64,000 bases of DNA from Mactra quadrangularis (Eukaryota > Mollusca > Bivalvia > Venerida > Mactridae): assembly GCA_025267735.1 (NCBI GenBank), contig CM046297.1:26686011-26750010 (forward strand), in the 5' to 3' direction. The notes beneath the pieces were generated by a model, which was not told the DNA's origin, made no database searches, and saw only the letters and a program-made list of their open reading frames with translations. Positions 1 to 13,248 of the stretch are shown here, in pieces. Within the stretch, counting starts at the first letter, position 1, and each line of letters starts with the position of its first letter. The translations under genes and the position numbers were made by a program.

Positions 1-561
1 TGCTAAAACATGCTTGCCCATGTAAGGAAATGTGTTGAATATATACTAACGACAAATAATCGCATGTATCTAAAAAGGTGTATAATGCTATTCTATAGGA
101 TAAAAGTAACAAGTGGGCATGACAAGGAATGATCAGATAATCTGTTAGGACATGAACAAAAAAGTTGAGTCATTCGATAGACATGTTTCTTACGATATGC
201 GTTATACAATCGTCATTGATGAGCGCTTTATTAATTTACGGTATAAGGCAATCATAAAAGGCATTACCTAAATGAGATTTTAATTAGGCTTTGTGGCATG
301 CATTCACATTATGATTTTATTCCACACCATTTAATGCAGTTGGTAAATAAATTGAAATCTCCTCAGAGACAATAACATTGTATAATTCTTCTCCCAAGTG
401 ATTGATGGATTTTCTTATCGCATTTAGCAAACGATCGAGTTCGTAATGCATCAAAGTTAAATGTGCAATTAATAAATAGTATATTTTCGTCAAGGTTACT
501 ATTGGGGAAATTTAAAGTTTTGACAAAACATTAAATAAAGATCTTTTAGACATTTGCAATT

Positions 562-851
562 TTAAAGGTACTAGTTCACATACTTGGTAAAGATTTTTCA
601 ATATTTTCAAAATACCATATTATTGTGTCCAAAAATAATTCTTAATTTTTTAAGACAAAATGACGCCGTGACATACGGGGTAGATTTTTACTATTTAAAA
701 CACCATCATTTGTATTTTCCATGTCCATTTGCACTAAAATCATTATAACCAAAACACTAATTTCCTGCTTCAAAAAATGCTTGCATTCAAATTAAAATAG
801 TTTTTTAAAAAGTTGATATTTAAGTTGAAATCTGTGAATGAGTACCTTTAA
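562..851. mobile_element. TTAA-ended MITE, family 1 (copy 1)
   Basis: Short non-autonomous inverted-repeat element. It begins TTAAAGGTACTAGTTCAC and ends with the inverse, GTGAATGAGTACCTTTAA. TTAA stands at both ends, which could be a piggyBac-like target duplication or simply part of the terminal repeat. No transposase frame is present. Related copies lie at 1921, 4807, 6201 and 16910. Confidence 0.8.
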
Positions 852-1920
852 TATAGCTATGCTATTAGGCAAAATTATTTAACTGGTAGCTCAGGCTCTC
901 CCTCTCTTAGGAACTCACACATTTTGAAATCATCTATTTTACTACTGTACACATCATGTGGTTTAAACAAGTCCATTGACACAGCAGGAATGTCTTGAAG
1001 TACACTGTTAATTAATTTCTACTTCTTATATTGGCCAACCATGTGTCTCGATTGGTAGAAATTATTTGTTAAAGAAATAGCACATGTCAGAAACGCACGA
1101 AACTAACAAAAATGGACAACACAAAGTCTGAGTAATCATATTATATCGTACACGAAGTACTCTCATATGCGCTATAAAAAGTAACCAGTCTAGCAACAGA
1201 CAGTTGATTTGATTTAACCTCTTTAATAAGAACAAGTATCAAGCAATAGGACATATGTTTCTGAAGCAATTAGACATTTGTTTCTAAATGTACAACAGAA
1301 CGTGTATTGAATATAACTAAATATAAGACCTTTTTGTCAGAGCCCTAAGAATGAATTGTCAAATTTTGTAACCCTCCGCTGAAATAGTATTTTACTTAAC
1401 TTCATTCTGTCGAACATTCAATATGAAATAAACAATAACGTATTATCCACTTATTCATTATAATAAGATATGCAACTGCTAAGAAATATATGCTTTTGCA
1501 AAGATGATGCTGTAGGTTTAGACAAGTATCAGGCCAATATTATAATTCATCCAGAAATCTCATGATTGCTCATGAACTTGCTAGGCGTTGAAGTTAAATA
1601 AACATAATGCTGACGAAACGCATGAGTAGAAAGGCTCCTAAGATCTCACTACAACAAACAGAGTGGTAATTTCTTCATTGATAAACAAGAAATTTTGATC
1701 TTTGTTTAGTTTACTATTTCTTACATCTTAGAGGCATTTCAATTTATCTTAACTGATTTAACCTTACTGTCACATCTCATGTAGATGCTTCTAAGCTTCA
1801 ATTTAATAACAACGCACTAGCTAAGCCAAAGATAAGTATCACCATAGCTCATACAATTAAGGATACATTTTAAGTCGTAGCAGTGTATCCAAATAACTAA
1901 ACAATTGTCACGTAAGTAAT

Positions 1921-2279
1921 AAAGGGTACTCATTCACAGATTTGAACTTGAATATCAACTTTTTCTGTCACTATCTAAATAGTATAGAAACATATTTTGA
2001 CGCAGGAAATAAGTGTTTTGATAATGATAATTTAAGTGCAAATGGACATACAAATACAAATGATGGTGTTTCAAGTAGTAAACAGTCTACCCCGTGTGTC
2101 ACGGTATAGACACTTTTAGTGCATTTTTGTGACTTTTATTGAATAAATTTTTTCAATCGATAGGTCAGTATGTCTTAAAATATGAAGAATTTTTTTTGGA
2201 AACACAGTTATAGACAATGAATGGTATTTTGAAAATATTGAAATATCTGATACCAAATCTGTGAACTAGTACCTTTAAA
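1921..2279. mobile_element. TTAA-ended MITE, family 1 (copy 2, opposite orientation)
   Basis: Starts AAAGGGTACTCATTCACAG and ends GTGAACTAGTACCTTTAAA. The interior matches the other copies when read in reverse, including the segment around a CCCCGT motif and the ATGATGGTGTTTC block. It is slightly longer than copy 1 because copy 1 has an internal deletion. Confidence 0.8.
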
Positions 2280-2838
2280 TGATTGCAATATGAAATTACC
2301 TAATCAATACGGTATAGGAATAGGTAAGCTTCTTAGAAGGTATATTCTAAAGTCACCCAATCCGATCAACATTAAATCTGGAACTGCAATCAGTTCCATT
2401 CTGGAACTGCAATCAGTTTATAAAATCCATTATGTCGTAAGTTTTTGGAATCATTTTGCTTGAAGGAAATATCCCGATATATTCTTAAAATTAATTGAAA
2501 AAGAAAACTGCTCATGGCAAAGAGATTGGTTTTAGAAACTCAAGGACAAATAAATGAAACAAAGAATAGCTTAAAGCAAAACTCATCAGTTATCAATGAA
2601 GTTCACCAACTCTCTAACGACAACTCAAATGGCGTTACAATGTTACTATTTTTCATAACCAAATTCTTCATTGTGAACAAAGAACGCATACTGTTAAATT
2701 TGTGCATTGAACTCCTTATCATGTTTTAAAAGCGAAAAAAAAATATTGTTAGAACCTTTCAATGAATCTGAAACAGTAAAAAATTCATACTTTTACAGTC
2801 GGTCAGTGATTTCTGTTTGGAATGGTATGGAAAGGTAT

Positions 2839-3346
2839 TTAACGATTAGCTAATTGATATAACAAAACCTTATTGAAAAGGTAATTAAATCCAAGACCGA
2901 AGTATATATCTTTCTCATAAGCCTTTACAACCTGCAAAAAACCTACTGTGCTAAGTTGTTTGTCAGAAGCAATGCAGTAATCACCTGACACAAAGTCACA
3001 ATGTTGACCAATGTTAATTATCCAGAAGCAATCAATCCTTTCATTTGCCACCATAAGCCACGCATAAAGCCCATATAATATAGTGCCATCCATAATTACC
3101 TTTACATTTTTGTAATGTAATGTGTGATTTGTTTCTAATTTTTTACAACTACATGAAACTCAAAACCATATCTTTAGATACATATTCATGCATAATAATT
3201 ATAATTGTATAAAGTATTATAACTCTCATTTCAAATGATACACATGTATAATCCATAGCTACACTAATGTGGAAATACATCTGAAATAAAATGCAATTAC
3301 ATAAATGAAAACGCTCTTTTTAAAAAGTAAAGGTAATATTGGATGG
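2839..3346. repeat. Inverted-repeat module with mirrored open frames (copy A)
   Basis: A short sequence containing AAAGGTAAT..TGGATGGCAC occurs on the minus strand at about 3088-3116 and on the plus strand at about 3318-3346. It faces outwards from a spacer of about 200 bp. Open frames run outward from both arms: minus to 2839 (84 codons) and plus to 3536 (65 codons). The same arrangement is seen in copy B (7038-7370 minus; about 7565 plus). This may be the fossil of a palindromic element or gene fragment. I do not call a protein. Confidence 0.5.
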
Positions 3347-3649
3347 CACGGTATGTATTCCATATATTAATGGTTTCGTAATGAAAGTGATTGTAGATGC
3401 GATGAAATATGATAACAATTATATCAAGCTGGTTGCTTCAATTTCGTGGAATGAAAAAAAACATCCGATATTCATACCATATTCTCAGTTCGAATTAAAT
3501 CTGACATTTAATGTTCTGTCACACGCTGCGGGATAAATATAACAAAAGTATTCGAAATTGATAACTGATTAACTGCTATTGTAATTGTCACATAGGAAAA
3601 GTGGGTAAGTGCCCACGCATTGCAGACAAAAGGGGGAAAAGCTGCAAGT

Positions 3650-4245
3650 TTATGAAAGTATTGTAGTGTAACTTAGAAATAGTGTTTTAAACATCAAAAA
3701 TGGTGTAAAACTAGCAATATGAGTTGGCAATCGCTTTTACAACTTAAATTTAATGCACTCAAACGTTGTTGCTAAAATTACGCTATCAAACTGTTACAAT
3801 GCTACGTACATCATTTAACTTTTGTTATGTAACTGTTGCATGTTATTTTTCTAGAATACAAGAATAAAGAGAGTTAAAAACAATCATAATATCACTTTAG
3901 TTTTTCATACAGCCTTATACGAACATTGACTCAATATGATATAACATAAAACAAACACAGACTATGTGTTTGATAGGCATGCCAGACTATCTGAATATCC
4001 GATGACAAAAAAATCTGACAGTTTAATTTCCGTGATGCAAGTTAGCGATAAAACAGCCTTTTATAGCAGGTACTTGTTTATCTACAATAACAGATTGACA
4101 TATCAAATACAGTTTTATTCATTCAGTCGTTAAACAGTCTTCTGAAAAATATAAGAATTGAACGTATCCGTCAAAGTAACGATACTTCAAAATGTAATAT
4201 ATACATTTTATAAAAAAACTTACTCTTATCTATTGAAAATAATGA
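3650..4245. other. Spacer between the duplication copies
   Basis: AT-rich sequence between the end of homology in copy A and the start of copy B. No gene or repeat was recognised. No counterpart follows copy B, where homology stops near 7882. Confidence 0.6.
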
Positions 4246-4806
4246 TGCCAAAACATGCTTGCTTCTGTAAGTAGATGTGTCGTATATATCTTTACAACAA
4301 ACAATCGCATGTATCTAAAAACGTTTTTTATGCATTTCCATAGGATTAAAGTAACAAGTGGGCATGACAAAGAATGATCAGATAATCTGTTAGGACATGA
4401 ACAAAAATGTGGAGTCATTCGATAGACATGTTTCTTACGATATGCGTTATACAATCGTCATTGATGAGCGCTTTATTAATTTACGGTATAAGGCAATCAT
4501 AAAAGGCATTACCTAAATGAGATTTTAATTAGGCTTTGTGGCATGCATTCACATTATGATTTTATTCCACACCATTTAATGCAGTTGGTAAATAAATTGA
4601 AATCTCCTCAGAGACAATAACATTGTATAATTCTTCTCCCAAGTGATTGATGGATTTTCTTATCGCATTTAGCAAACGATCGAGTTCGTAATGCATCAAA
4701 GTTAAATGTGCAATTAATAAATAGTATATTTTCGTCAAGGTTACTATTGGGGAAATTTAAAGTTTTGACAAAACATTAAATAAAGATCTTTTAGACATTT
4801 GCAATT

Positions 4807-5096
4807 TTAAAGGTACTAGTTCACATACTTGGTAAAGATTTTTCAATATTTTCAAAATACCATATTATTGTGTCCAAAAATAATTCTTAATTTTTTAAGA
4901 CAAAATGACGCCGTGACATACGGGGTAGATTTTTACTATTTAAAACACCATCATTTGTATTTTCCATGTCCATTTGCACTAAAATCATTATAACCAAAAC
5001 ACTAATTTCCTGCTTCAAAAAATGCTTGCATTCAAATTAAAATAGTTTTTTAAAAAGTTGATATTTAAGTTGAAATCTGTGAATGAGTACCTTTAA
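4807..5096. mobile_element. TTAA-ended MITE, family 1 (copy 3)
   Basis: Duplicate of the 562-851 element carried by copy B of the segmental duplication. It is identical to copy 1 because it lies inside the 751-bp invariant block. Confidence 0.8.
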
Positions 5097-6200
5097 TATA
5101 GCTATGCTATTAGGCAAAATTATTTAACTGGTAGCTCAGGCTCTCCCTCTCTTAGGAACTCAGCCAAAATTGCTATTTTTTTCACTTCCACATTTTGAAA
5201 TCATGCATTTTACTTCTGTACACATCATGTGGTTTAAACAAGTCCATTGACACAGCAGGAATGTCTTGAAGTTCACGGTTAATTAATCTCTTCTTCTTAT
5301 ATTGGCCAACCATGTGTCTCAATTGGTAGTAATTATTTGTTAAAGAAATAGCACATGTCAGAAACGCACGAAACTAACAAAAATAGACAACAAAGAGTGT
5401 GAGTAATCATATTATATCGTACCTAAAGTACTCTCATATGCGCTATAAAAAAGTAACCAGTCTAGCAACAGACAGTTGATTTGATTTAAACTTTTTAATA
5501 AGAACAAGTATCAAGCAATAGGACATATGTTTCTGAAGCAATAAGACATTTGTTTCTGAAGGTACAGCAGAACGTGTTTTGGATATAACTAAAGATAAGA
5601 CATTTTTTGTCAAAGCCCTAAGAATGAATTGTCAAATTTTGTAACCCTCTACTGGAATAGTATTTTACTTAACTTCATTCTTTCGAACATTCAATATGAA
5701 ATAAACAATAACGTATTATCCACTTATTCATTATAATAAGATATGCAACTGCTAGAAAAATATATGCTTTTGCAAAGATGATGCTGTAGGTTTAGACAAG
5801 TATCAGGCCAATATTGTAATTCATCCAGAAATCTCATGATTGTACATGAACTTGCAAGGCGTTGAAGTTAAATAAACATAATGCTGACGAAACGCACGAG
5901 TAGAAAGGCTCCAAAGATCTCACTACAACAAAACATGGTGGTAATTTCTTCATTGATAAACAAGAAATTTTGACCTTTGTTTAGTTTCCTATTTCTTATT
6001 TACATCTTTGAGGCATTTCAATTTATCTTAACTGATTTAACCTTACTGTCACATCTCATGTAGATGCTTCTAAGCTTCAATTTAATAACAACGCACTAGC
6101 TAAGCCGAAGATAAGTATCACCATAGCTCATACATTTAAGGATACATTTTAAGTCGTAGCAGTGTATCCAAATAACTAAACAATTGTCACGTAAGTAAAT

Positions 6201-6557
6201 AAAGGGTACTCATTCACAGATTTGAACTTGAATATCAACTTTTTCTGTCACTATCTAAATTGTATAGAAACATATTTTGACGCAGGAAATTAGTGTTTTG
6301 ATAATGATAATTTAAGTGCAAATGGACATAAATCTACAAATGATGGTGTTTCAAGTAGTAAAATTCTATCCCGTGTGTCACGGTATAGACCATTTTAGTG
6401 CATTTTTTGGGACTTTTATTGTATAATTCTTGCAATCTATAGGTTAGTATGTCTTAAAATATTAAGAATTATTTTTTGGACACACAATTATAGACATTGA
6501 ATGGTATGTTGAAAATATTGAAAAATCTTAACCAAATCTGTAAGCTAGTACCTTTAA
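6201..6557. mobile_element. TTAA-ended MITE, family 1 (copy 4)
   Basis: Duplicate of the 1921-2279 element in copy B, with the same reversed orientation and scattered substitutions. Both terminal repeats are recognisable. Confidence 0.8.
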
Positions 6558-7882
6558 ATGATTGCAATATGAAATTACCTAATCAATACGGTATAGGAAT
6601 AGGTAAGCTTCTTAGAATGTATATTCTAAAGTCACCCAATCCGATCAACATTAAATCTGGAACTGCAATCAGTTCCATTCTGGAACTGCAATCAGTTTAT
6701 AAAATCCATTATGTTGTAAGTTGTTTTTTAATTACTTTGCTCGAAGGAAATATCCCGATATATTCTTAAAATTAATTGAAAAAGAAAACGGCTCATGGCA
6801 AAGATATTGGTTTTAGAAACTCAAGGACAAATAAATGAAACAAAGAATAGCTTAAAGCAAAACCCATCAGTTGTCAATAAAGTTCACCAACTCTCTAACG
6901 ACAACTCAAATGGCGTTATAATGATACAATTTTTCATTACCAAATTCTTCATTGAGAACAAAAAACGCATTATGTTAAATTTGTGCATTGAACTTCTTAT
7001 CATGTTTTAAAAGCGAAAAAAGTATTGTTAGAACCTTTCAATGAATCTGAAACAGTAAAAAATTCATACTTTTACAGTCGGTCAGTGATTTCTGTTTGGA
7101 ATGGTATGGAAAGGTAAAACAATTAGCTAATTGATATACCAAAACCTTATTGAAAAGGTAATTAAATCCAAGGCCAAGGTATATATCTTTCTCATAAGCC
7201 TTTACAACCTGCAGAAGAACTACTGTGCTAAGTTGTTTGTCTGAAGCAATGCAGTAATCATCTGACACAATTTCACGACGATAATCAATGTTAATTATCC
7301 AGAAGCAATCAATCCTTTCATTTGCCACCATAAGCCACGCATAAAGCCCATATAATATAGTGCCATCCATAATTACCTTTACATTTTTGTAATGTAATGT
7401 GTGATTTGTTTCTAATTTTTTACAACTACATGAAACTCAAAACCATATCTTTAGATACATGTTCATGCATAATAATTACAATTGTATAAAGTATTATAAA
7501 AATAAAGTGAAATAAAATGCAATTACATAAATGAAAACTCAGCTCTTTTTAAAGTGTAAAGGTAATTTTGGATGGCACGGTATGTATTCCATATATTTAT
7601 GGTTTCGTAATAAAAGTGATTGTTGATGCGATGAAATATGATAACAATTATATCAAGCTGGTTTCTACGATTTCGTGGAATGAAAAAAACATCCGATATT
7701 CATACCATATTCACGGTTCAAATTAAATCTGACATTTTATGTCCTGTCACACGCTGCGGGATAAATATAACAAGTGTATTAGAAATTGATAACTGATTAA
7801 CTGTTATTGTAATTGTCACATAGGAAAAGTGGGCAAGTGCCCACGCATTGCAGAGAAAAGGGGGAAAATGAGCTGCATTTTA

Positions 7883-9490
7883 GAAAAGTTCATGCAGTTA
7901 TTGTCATTGTAAACAGTTTAAGTAGCGATGTTTTCAATGTTAAAAGTTTCTTTCAGTCGAAGTTACATGGAGTGGTTTGTATGGAGGCAGAATGATTGTG
8001 ACCATATTAAAAGGCTACGTGGTGGGACAGTATCAGAAACTATCCATCAAAACGTTATCAAAATGTACCAAGTTGAAGAGATAAGCAAACCAGTTCTACT
8101 TATCCTCCGAGGTCCTAATTTCGTCCCTGTACTAATTTCGTCGTTATTTTTGTTTTGGTTGAGATACCGCGAGATCTTAACAGGTGCGCGTGAGTAAAAA
8201 TGATACTAATGCATAGTATTTAACGCTCGAGTGATTTCAAGGGCAAATAAGCAGTTGCAATTATCTGTTCATCGTGTTTTTACTTATTTCCTTATAAATC
8301 CCTAGGGTGACGAAATATGGACACTGGAGTATATATTCAGGTTTTTTTATGATAAACTAATTAAAGCTTACATAGCAGTTTTCATTAGGTTAGGAAGAGG
8401 TATGTGGCCTTACTTGATATTGAACAATTGGGGGGATTTATCGCTATTTCATTGATAGGGGAGTGAAAACAACATAGGTTAACTACAAATTAACAAGGGA
8501 AGGTGACTGTAAACGGCCCCTGTTATATAAAAAAATGAAGCTTGGCTTATCGTAATTACATGTATTGCAGCATATTGCAAGGTTTGTCTCACAATTAAAA
8601 CACAACGAAATTACATTGTTTCCTTGATTAGTAAAACACTGAACATTATATTTATGTTCTGGCCATCACTCGTGCTTACCAGTTTGGCATAGGGCTAAAA
8701 ACAACAGAAAAAGATGTTGATTGAAATGCACATTTATTTTAAATATATTTTTAAACAAAATATACTTGATACGTGTACATTGTATTTACATGCCGAAGTG
8801 GCGTATCTGGACGGGAAGAGAATGTATAAAACAAATTTTAGACATAGCGTTGGTTCGTGTAAATAAAGATGTTTATACTGTATGGGACAGATTTATAGCT
8901 ATTTTGTATCAAGGAAATTAAACTGTCAATATTCTATAAAATACAATATTCAGAAAGTCTGACATGCCGATCATATACGTGAGGTCCGGATGTTTTATGT
9001 AATATCATAATGGGTCAAAGTTCTGATAAGCCATTTTAAGATTCTAGAGACAGACATTTGTATAGTTAGTATTCCGTTGACATCTCATAACATCGTTCAA
9101 TAATAAAACAAATAAAAAGCTATATATTTGTTGCATTGCAGCTCTGAGTATTTTAACAATTACAAAACACTTTATACAGGAGCAATTATACTTCAACAAA
9201 AGATAGATCAATTAACAAATATAAACCATTTACCAATAAAATACCAATTTATTCTGCTTGTTCAAGCTTTTTACATGCAACAATGTTTACTTTTTGCAAA
9301 AAACAATCTGACGAATCTGAATTATGTATGACTCAAAACTTGTTTATAACAGCTCAATCTCCAAAACATAGAATCTTTTAGGTTACTTTGCAAGTATTGT
9401 TGGAGCACATTCAATTTTTCTTGCACGGTTGTGGTCAAAAATAGAGTGTTATTATATATTTACACATTAGACGATATATTGTAGAACGAG
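7883..9490. other. Gene-free stretch
   Basis: AT-rich sequence following the duplication. The open frames here (for example 7928-8197 and 8721-8921) have no recognisable domain, no supporting splice context and no family resemblance. No repeat family was recognised. Confidence 0.5.
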
Positions 9491-9496
9491 TTAAAC

Positions 9497-9822
9497 CAGT
9501 AGGGCGTTCAGTTACCGCGAACGTTTCGTAACGTTCCGTAACGATACATTCGGAACCTTCTCGGCTATTCGCTGTGAATAATCTCGGACATATTTAGACG
9601 CTATTTTGAAACTACCGGTGTTGAAGTAAACAAATAATATATGATCGTTTAGGCAATGAGTGATGTTTCGTTTTTAGTCCGTAAATTTTATAACGTCACT
9701 CATTGCCTTAACGATCGTATATTTGTTTATAAGATTAGATTACTCGCAGCGAATGGCCGAGGAGTTCAGAATGTATCGTTATGCAACGTTCTGTAACGTT
9801 TAGTGTAATTGAACAGCTACTG
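9497..9822. mobile_element. MITE with about 50-bp imperfect terminal inverted repeats
   Basis: The ends are CAGTAGGGCGTTCAGTTAC and its inverse ..GAACAGCTACTGG. They enclose long complementary arms around AACGTTCCGTAACGATACATT and a second inner pair (AACGATC..ATTTGTTTA). No coding capacity. A degenerate relative may lie at 35080-35250 (block around GTGCCGAAGAGTTCC). Confidence 0.75.
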
Positions 9823-11420
9823 GCTGCAGTATGAAGAATCGTAGCGTTGACATTACAAACAAACATTGCATTTATAAAATAATAAAAAATGCTCTTCCAT
9901 TGGTCTCAAAGTACGTTTTCCATTCAACAGGGAAATAAAGTATATTGGTTGATATTCAAGCTACCATTCTATCATCATAACTATATTTGGGAACGTCAAA
10001 TTATTTGTATAGGAGTTTTCATTTATTATTTATTTATTTGTACAACAATACTATGGTGGCATATCTCTGCCATTATCCATATATACATATTAGTAACAAT
10101 TAATTTTTATGAACATTCAATTGTATTTCCCTGTACTCCTCTATGGTTATTATACCTGTGCAATTATAGGAGTATGCATTGTAATCAATTTCTAAATTAG
10201 ATTTACCTGAACATTGGGATATCGGGTTTTTTTGATAATCGAATTAAAATTGGATTTTCATGCATAGTTTACACGTACAAATGGCACCATTTTGAAGATA
10301 CATTTCATACAACGAAACCTCTGCAGTCTATGTTTCAAGAAACAAAATCTTATTCTACATATTTTGTCACATTTTTGAGCACATTAAGTGACCGAAGCAC
10401 AACATGTTTTCTCTGTCGAACAATTCCAGTGCCTTTAGCGCTTTGATTTAGTAAAATGATTGTCTAATAAATATTGGTGTTAATATACAGAATGAAATAC
10501 AAAATGACAAAATGAAAGAGCTGCATATATGTAGGCAACATTTTAATTAATAACTTAATGTTTAGGTTTAAGTGAGAGCTAAAAATACCTATAGTAGGTG
10601 TACATGACTTTAAAATAAAAAATACCTGATAAAGTTTCGTGTATTTCAATTCAATAAAATATTCGAAACTATTTCATTAGCATATCCATTTAAGCAATTT
10701 CAACACCAACATCAACTATATTAAATCTCTCATTAATTTGAATAAAATAAAATCTACAAATACCATTGAAAATGTACAAAAAGTTGGTTTGTTGCATTGC
10801 TTGCAAAATTAATCGATAGTTCCAATTTAAAACACGTGATCGGTGAGAACTATTCTCGCCTTAATTACAAAAGTTCCATACAATATAGATAATTGGCATT
10901 AATTAAACTATGTGAAATTTATAAGCTCGCTTTCAAAAATGTTTATAACCAATTTATTTATCATTATAGATATCGCATCAAACTAAACATTATAATTAAT
11001 TAACATCTTTCAATCAAATCTATAGGGACCACGTGTCAAAACTGTTTAATATGTGAGTTTTTATTAACCTAATACAGATACATATTTCATTAATACTTTT
11101 TTTACTTTCAATTCTTTAGCATAATAAAAACTAGAAATTAAATGTTATTGACTGTCATTGTTAATTCATTATTAAGTTCTAAGCAGCAAACATATTGAAA
11201 AGTCTCTAATATATTTTCGTAAATGTATCATGTCAGTTTTTATTCTCCACTGAAATGTCCGAAAATATTTAATTGAACCTTCAAAGATAATCAAGACAGC
11301 GTATCTAAACTAGTTATTATCAGTTAATTGAACGTTATCAATAAATAAAGACTTGAAGTAGTTTTCTCCACAATGTGTAACATCATCAACTTCTGGTAAG
11401 TGATAAACAAATGTTCATTT
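9823..11420. other. Gene-free stretch
   Basis: Very AT-rich. An open frame at 9889-10200 is hydrophobic, but its composition follows the base bias and it has no supporting features. The sequence ATGGTGGCATATCTCTGCCAT at about 10052 matches the arms of the hairpin at 19262-19403, so a remnant of that repeat is present. Confidence 0.5.
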
Positions 11421-11424
11421 TTGT

Positions 11425-11735
11425 TGGGTTTAACGCTTTAGCACTACACTGCATATTTCATATCACAGCGATCAGTCAGTCAATCTACTCACCGTTCCGT
11501 GAAAGACTTAATCTCTAGATTTAGCTGTTTACCGGTAACTAGGCTAATACGTCCGTCAGTGACTGACAACTGCCCTACATGATTAAGAATTAGTGGTAGG
11601 AGGGAGAATAACTTCATGAAATTATTTCGTGACAACACTCAACGAAATAATGAGCATCCGCATTGGAAACTACCCCACGACCCCTCGATCAGAGTGCTAC
11701 CGACTAACCTAGCCTAGTGGGACTACGCAGGTTCA
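11425..11735 (-). mobile_element. SINE, tail-first on plus strand (minus orientation), degenerate head
   Basis: The tail motif TTGTTGGGTTTAACGC is at 11423-11440. It is followed by the body shared with the 15290 copy (CAGTGACTGACAACTGCCCT, TAAGAATTAGTGGTAGGAGG). The tRNA-like head near 11690-11730 is decayed. The conserved tail recalls the V-SINE type described from molluscs, which I could not confirm. Confidence 0.75.
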
Positions 11736-12261
11736 TGCGTTGAAAACGTGTACGATTCAAATATCGTGAAATGAACAATTCTATCAACGTTTGTACATTT
11801 CTTTGTTTTAATAATCAAGTTTCTTCAGATAATATCAATACACTGTTCATCGCGGATATTAATCTATCAGTTTTATCATATGAATATCTGTCATGTCTTT
11901 CACTCATTTGAAAGTTATATCTATATTCCACGAGATCATATTAAATGATAGCAGATAGTTGAAGCAGAAAACTAAAATAACATGCTACAATTTTTACGAA
12001 GCCAGTCATACATGTATTACTTATTTATATTGTCAGAAAATAACTATTTTTATTGAATTACTAAGTGTTATTTGCCCTGTAAAGTGCCAAATTTACTGCA
12101 CAATACTGCAAAACCTGTTTTATAAAACTGGAAACAGGGCCGAAATGTTATAGGGCCAAACACTTATTGGCCCTGGTCCAATAACAAATTTCTGCGCTCT
12201 GATTGGTTAATAATCAGGACTAATACCAAAATCTGGTCCGCAAGTAGTTATTTGATAAAGT

Positions 12262-12406
12262 TGTTATTAAATAAGTGATTTGATATAGGCCCTGTTATTT
12301 TTTCTCGGGACAGTCACATTCGCCCTTGGCCTTCGGCCTCGAGCCAATATGACTGCATTTGAAAAAATAATACCAGGGCCGATATCAAATCACTTAATAT
12401 TTAATA
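12262..12406. mobile_element. Foldback MITE with GGCCTTCGGCC core
   Basis: Arms at 12262-12305 and 12360-12406 are inverse complements (TAAGTGATTTGATATAGGCCC against GGGCCGATATCAAATCACTTA). They surround a core with the small palindrome GGCCTTCGGCC. No open frame. Related GGCCCTG-containing sequence extends upstream to about 12150. Confidence 0.75.
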
Positions 12407-13248
12407 ACATAACAAGAGTCTGAGCAGTATATGATATGTATATGATAGAAAATTCAGTTGTTAAGAAAGGAACCGACCAACTGAAATTTAATGAAATTTA
12501 CTTATACATGTGGCGAATAGATTTTGCTAAAGAATGATACCAAACATACGTACATTGAATTAATCTTTGTATGTGAAAGTTGTCTTTTACTGAGTGTATA
12601 GTTGTTTTTTGCGTGTCAGTATAAGAACATACAATAACAAATTGTCTTGATATGGTGAAAAGGGTTACCACGAAAACATCACAAGACAATGCAAATAATT
12701 GTAGACATATAGATAACATAATACATCATTTAATCTATCAAAACATATATTCAATGAATACATTAAGTCTAAGCATGAACTAGCTAATAACAAAAACATT
12801 CCCTTGATCTTTGTGCAATCTCCTAGACAACCGTTGGGAAATTGGAACAAATGTTTAATATTCAAAACGCTAATTATCTATAAGAATATATGTCAAATTA
12901 CTTAATATTATTTCTTAGGTAACACGAATATTTAACGTATTAATAAGTACTACTTACAGTATATTATCGGTGGAAATACAGATGAGATGTCAGTAAAGAG
13001 GTGGCATTAATACATACTTTGAATATAAACATTGACATCCTTTCTGTTCTGTTAATTGTAACAATAAAAAGTTTGTATGTTGACTTATGTCTGATCTAGT
13101 TCGTCCTGTTTATGTTGTATGTCATTTATGTCCATTTCTTTATGTGCAAATGTGAATTTGTTAAAAACAGTACATTACCTATTGACTTTGAGAGTGCATT
13201 GTAGAGTTTCGTTTTCAATAAATTGGTTATTTTCTAAATGTGTAATTA

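Larger units (their letters stand above)
1..3649. repeat. Tandem segmental duplication, copy A (5' end outside window)
   Basis: This stretch repeats at 4246-7882 with an offset of about 4245-4281 bases. Most of it is diverged by several percent with small indels, but 167-917 matches 4412-5162 without any difference I could find. It carries two inverted-repeat MITEs and several short open frames that do not look protein-coding. Copy A begins at or before base 1, so the true array may be longer. Confidence 0.95.
4246..7882. repeat. Tandem segmental duplication, copy B
   Basis: Second copy of the 1-3649 segment in the same orientation. Differences from copy A include an insertion of about 30 bp at 5163-5190 and a deletion of about 70 bp near 7500, in the spacer of the inverted-repeat module. 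Differences in the longest shared open frame (6795-7010 versus 2514-2729) are mostly amino-acid changing, which is what unconstrained DNA would show. Confidence 0.95.

Noticed and set aside
2514..2729. 71-codon open frame conserved in both duplicate copies (also 6795-7010)
   Set aside because: Of 13 base differences between the copies, about 10 change the amino acid, which is the neutral ratio. No domain, no splice signals and low-complexity composition. Conservation reflects recent duplication.
7928..8197. 89-codon open frame just after the duplication
   Set aside because: No recognisable domain or signal, absent from copy A, and overlapped by another frame of similar length. Insufficient support for a gene.
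9889..10200. 103-codon hydrophobic open frame suggestive of a membrane protein
   Set aside because: Hydrophobicity follows from T-rich sequence. There are no exon boundaries, homology pattern or codon bias, and part of it overlaps a repeat relic (about 10052).
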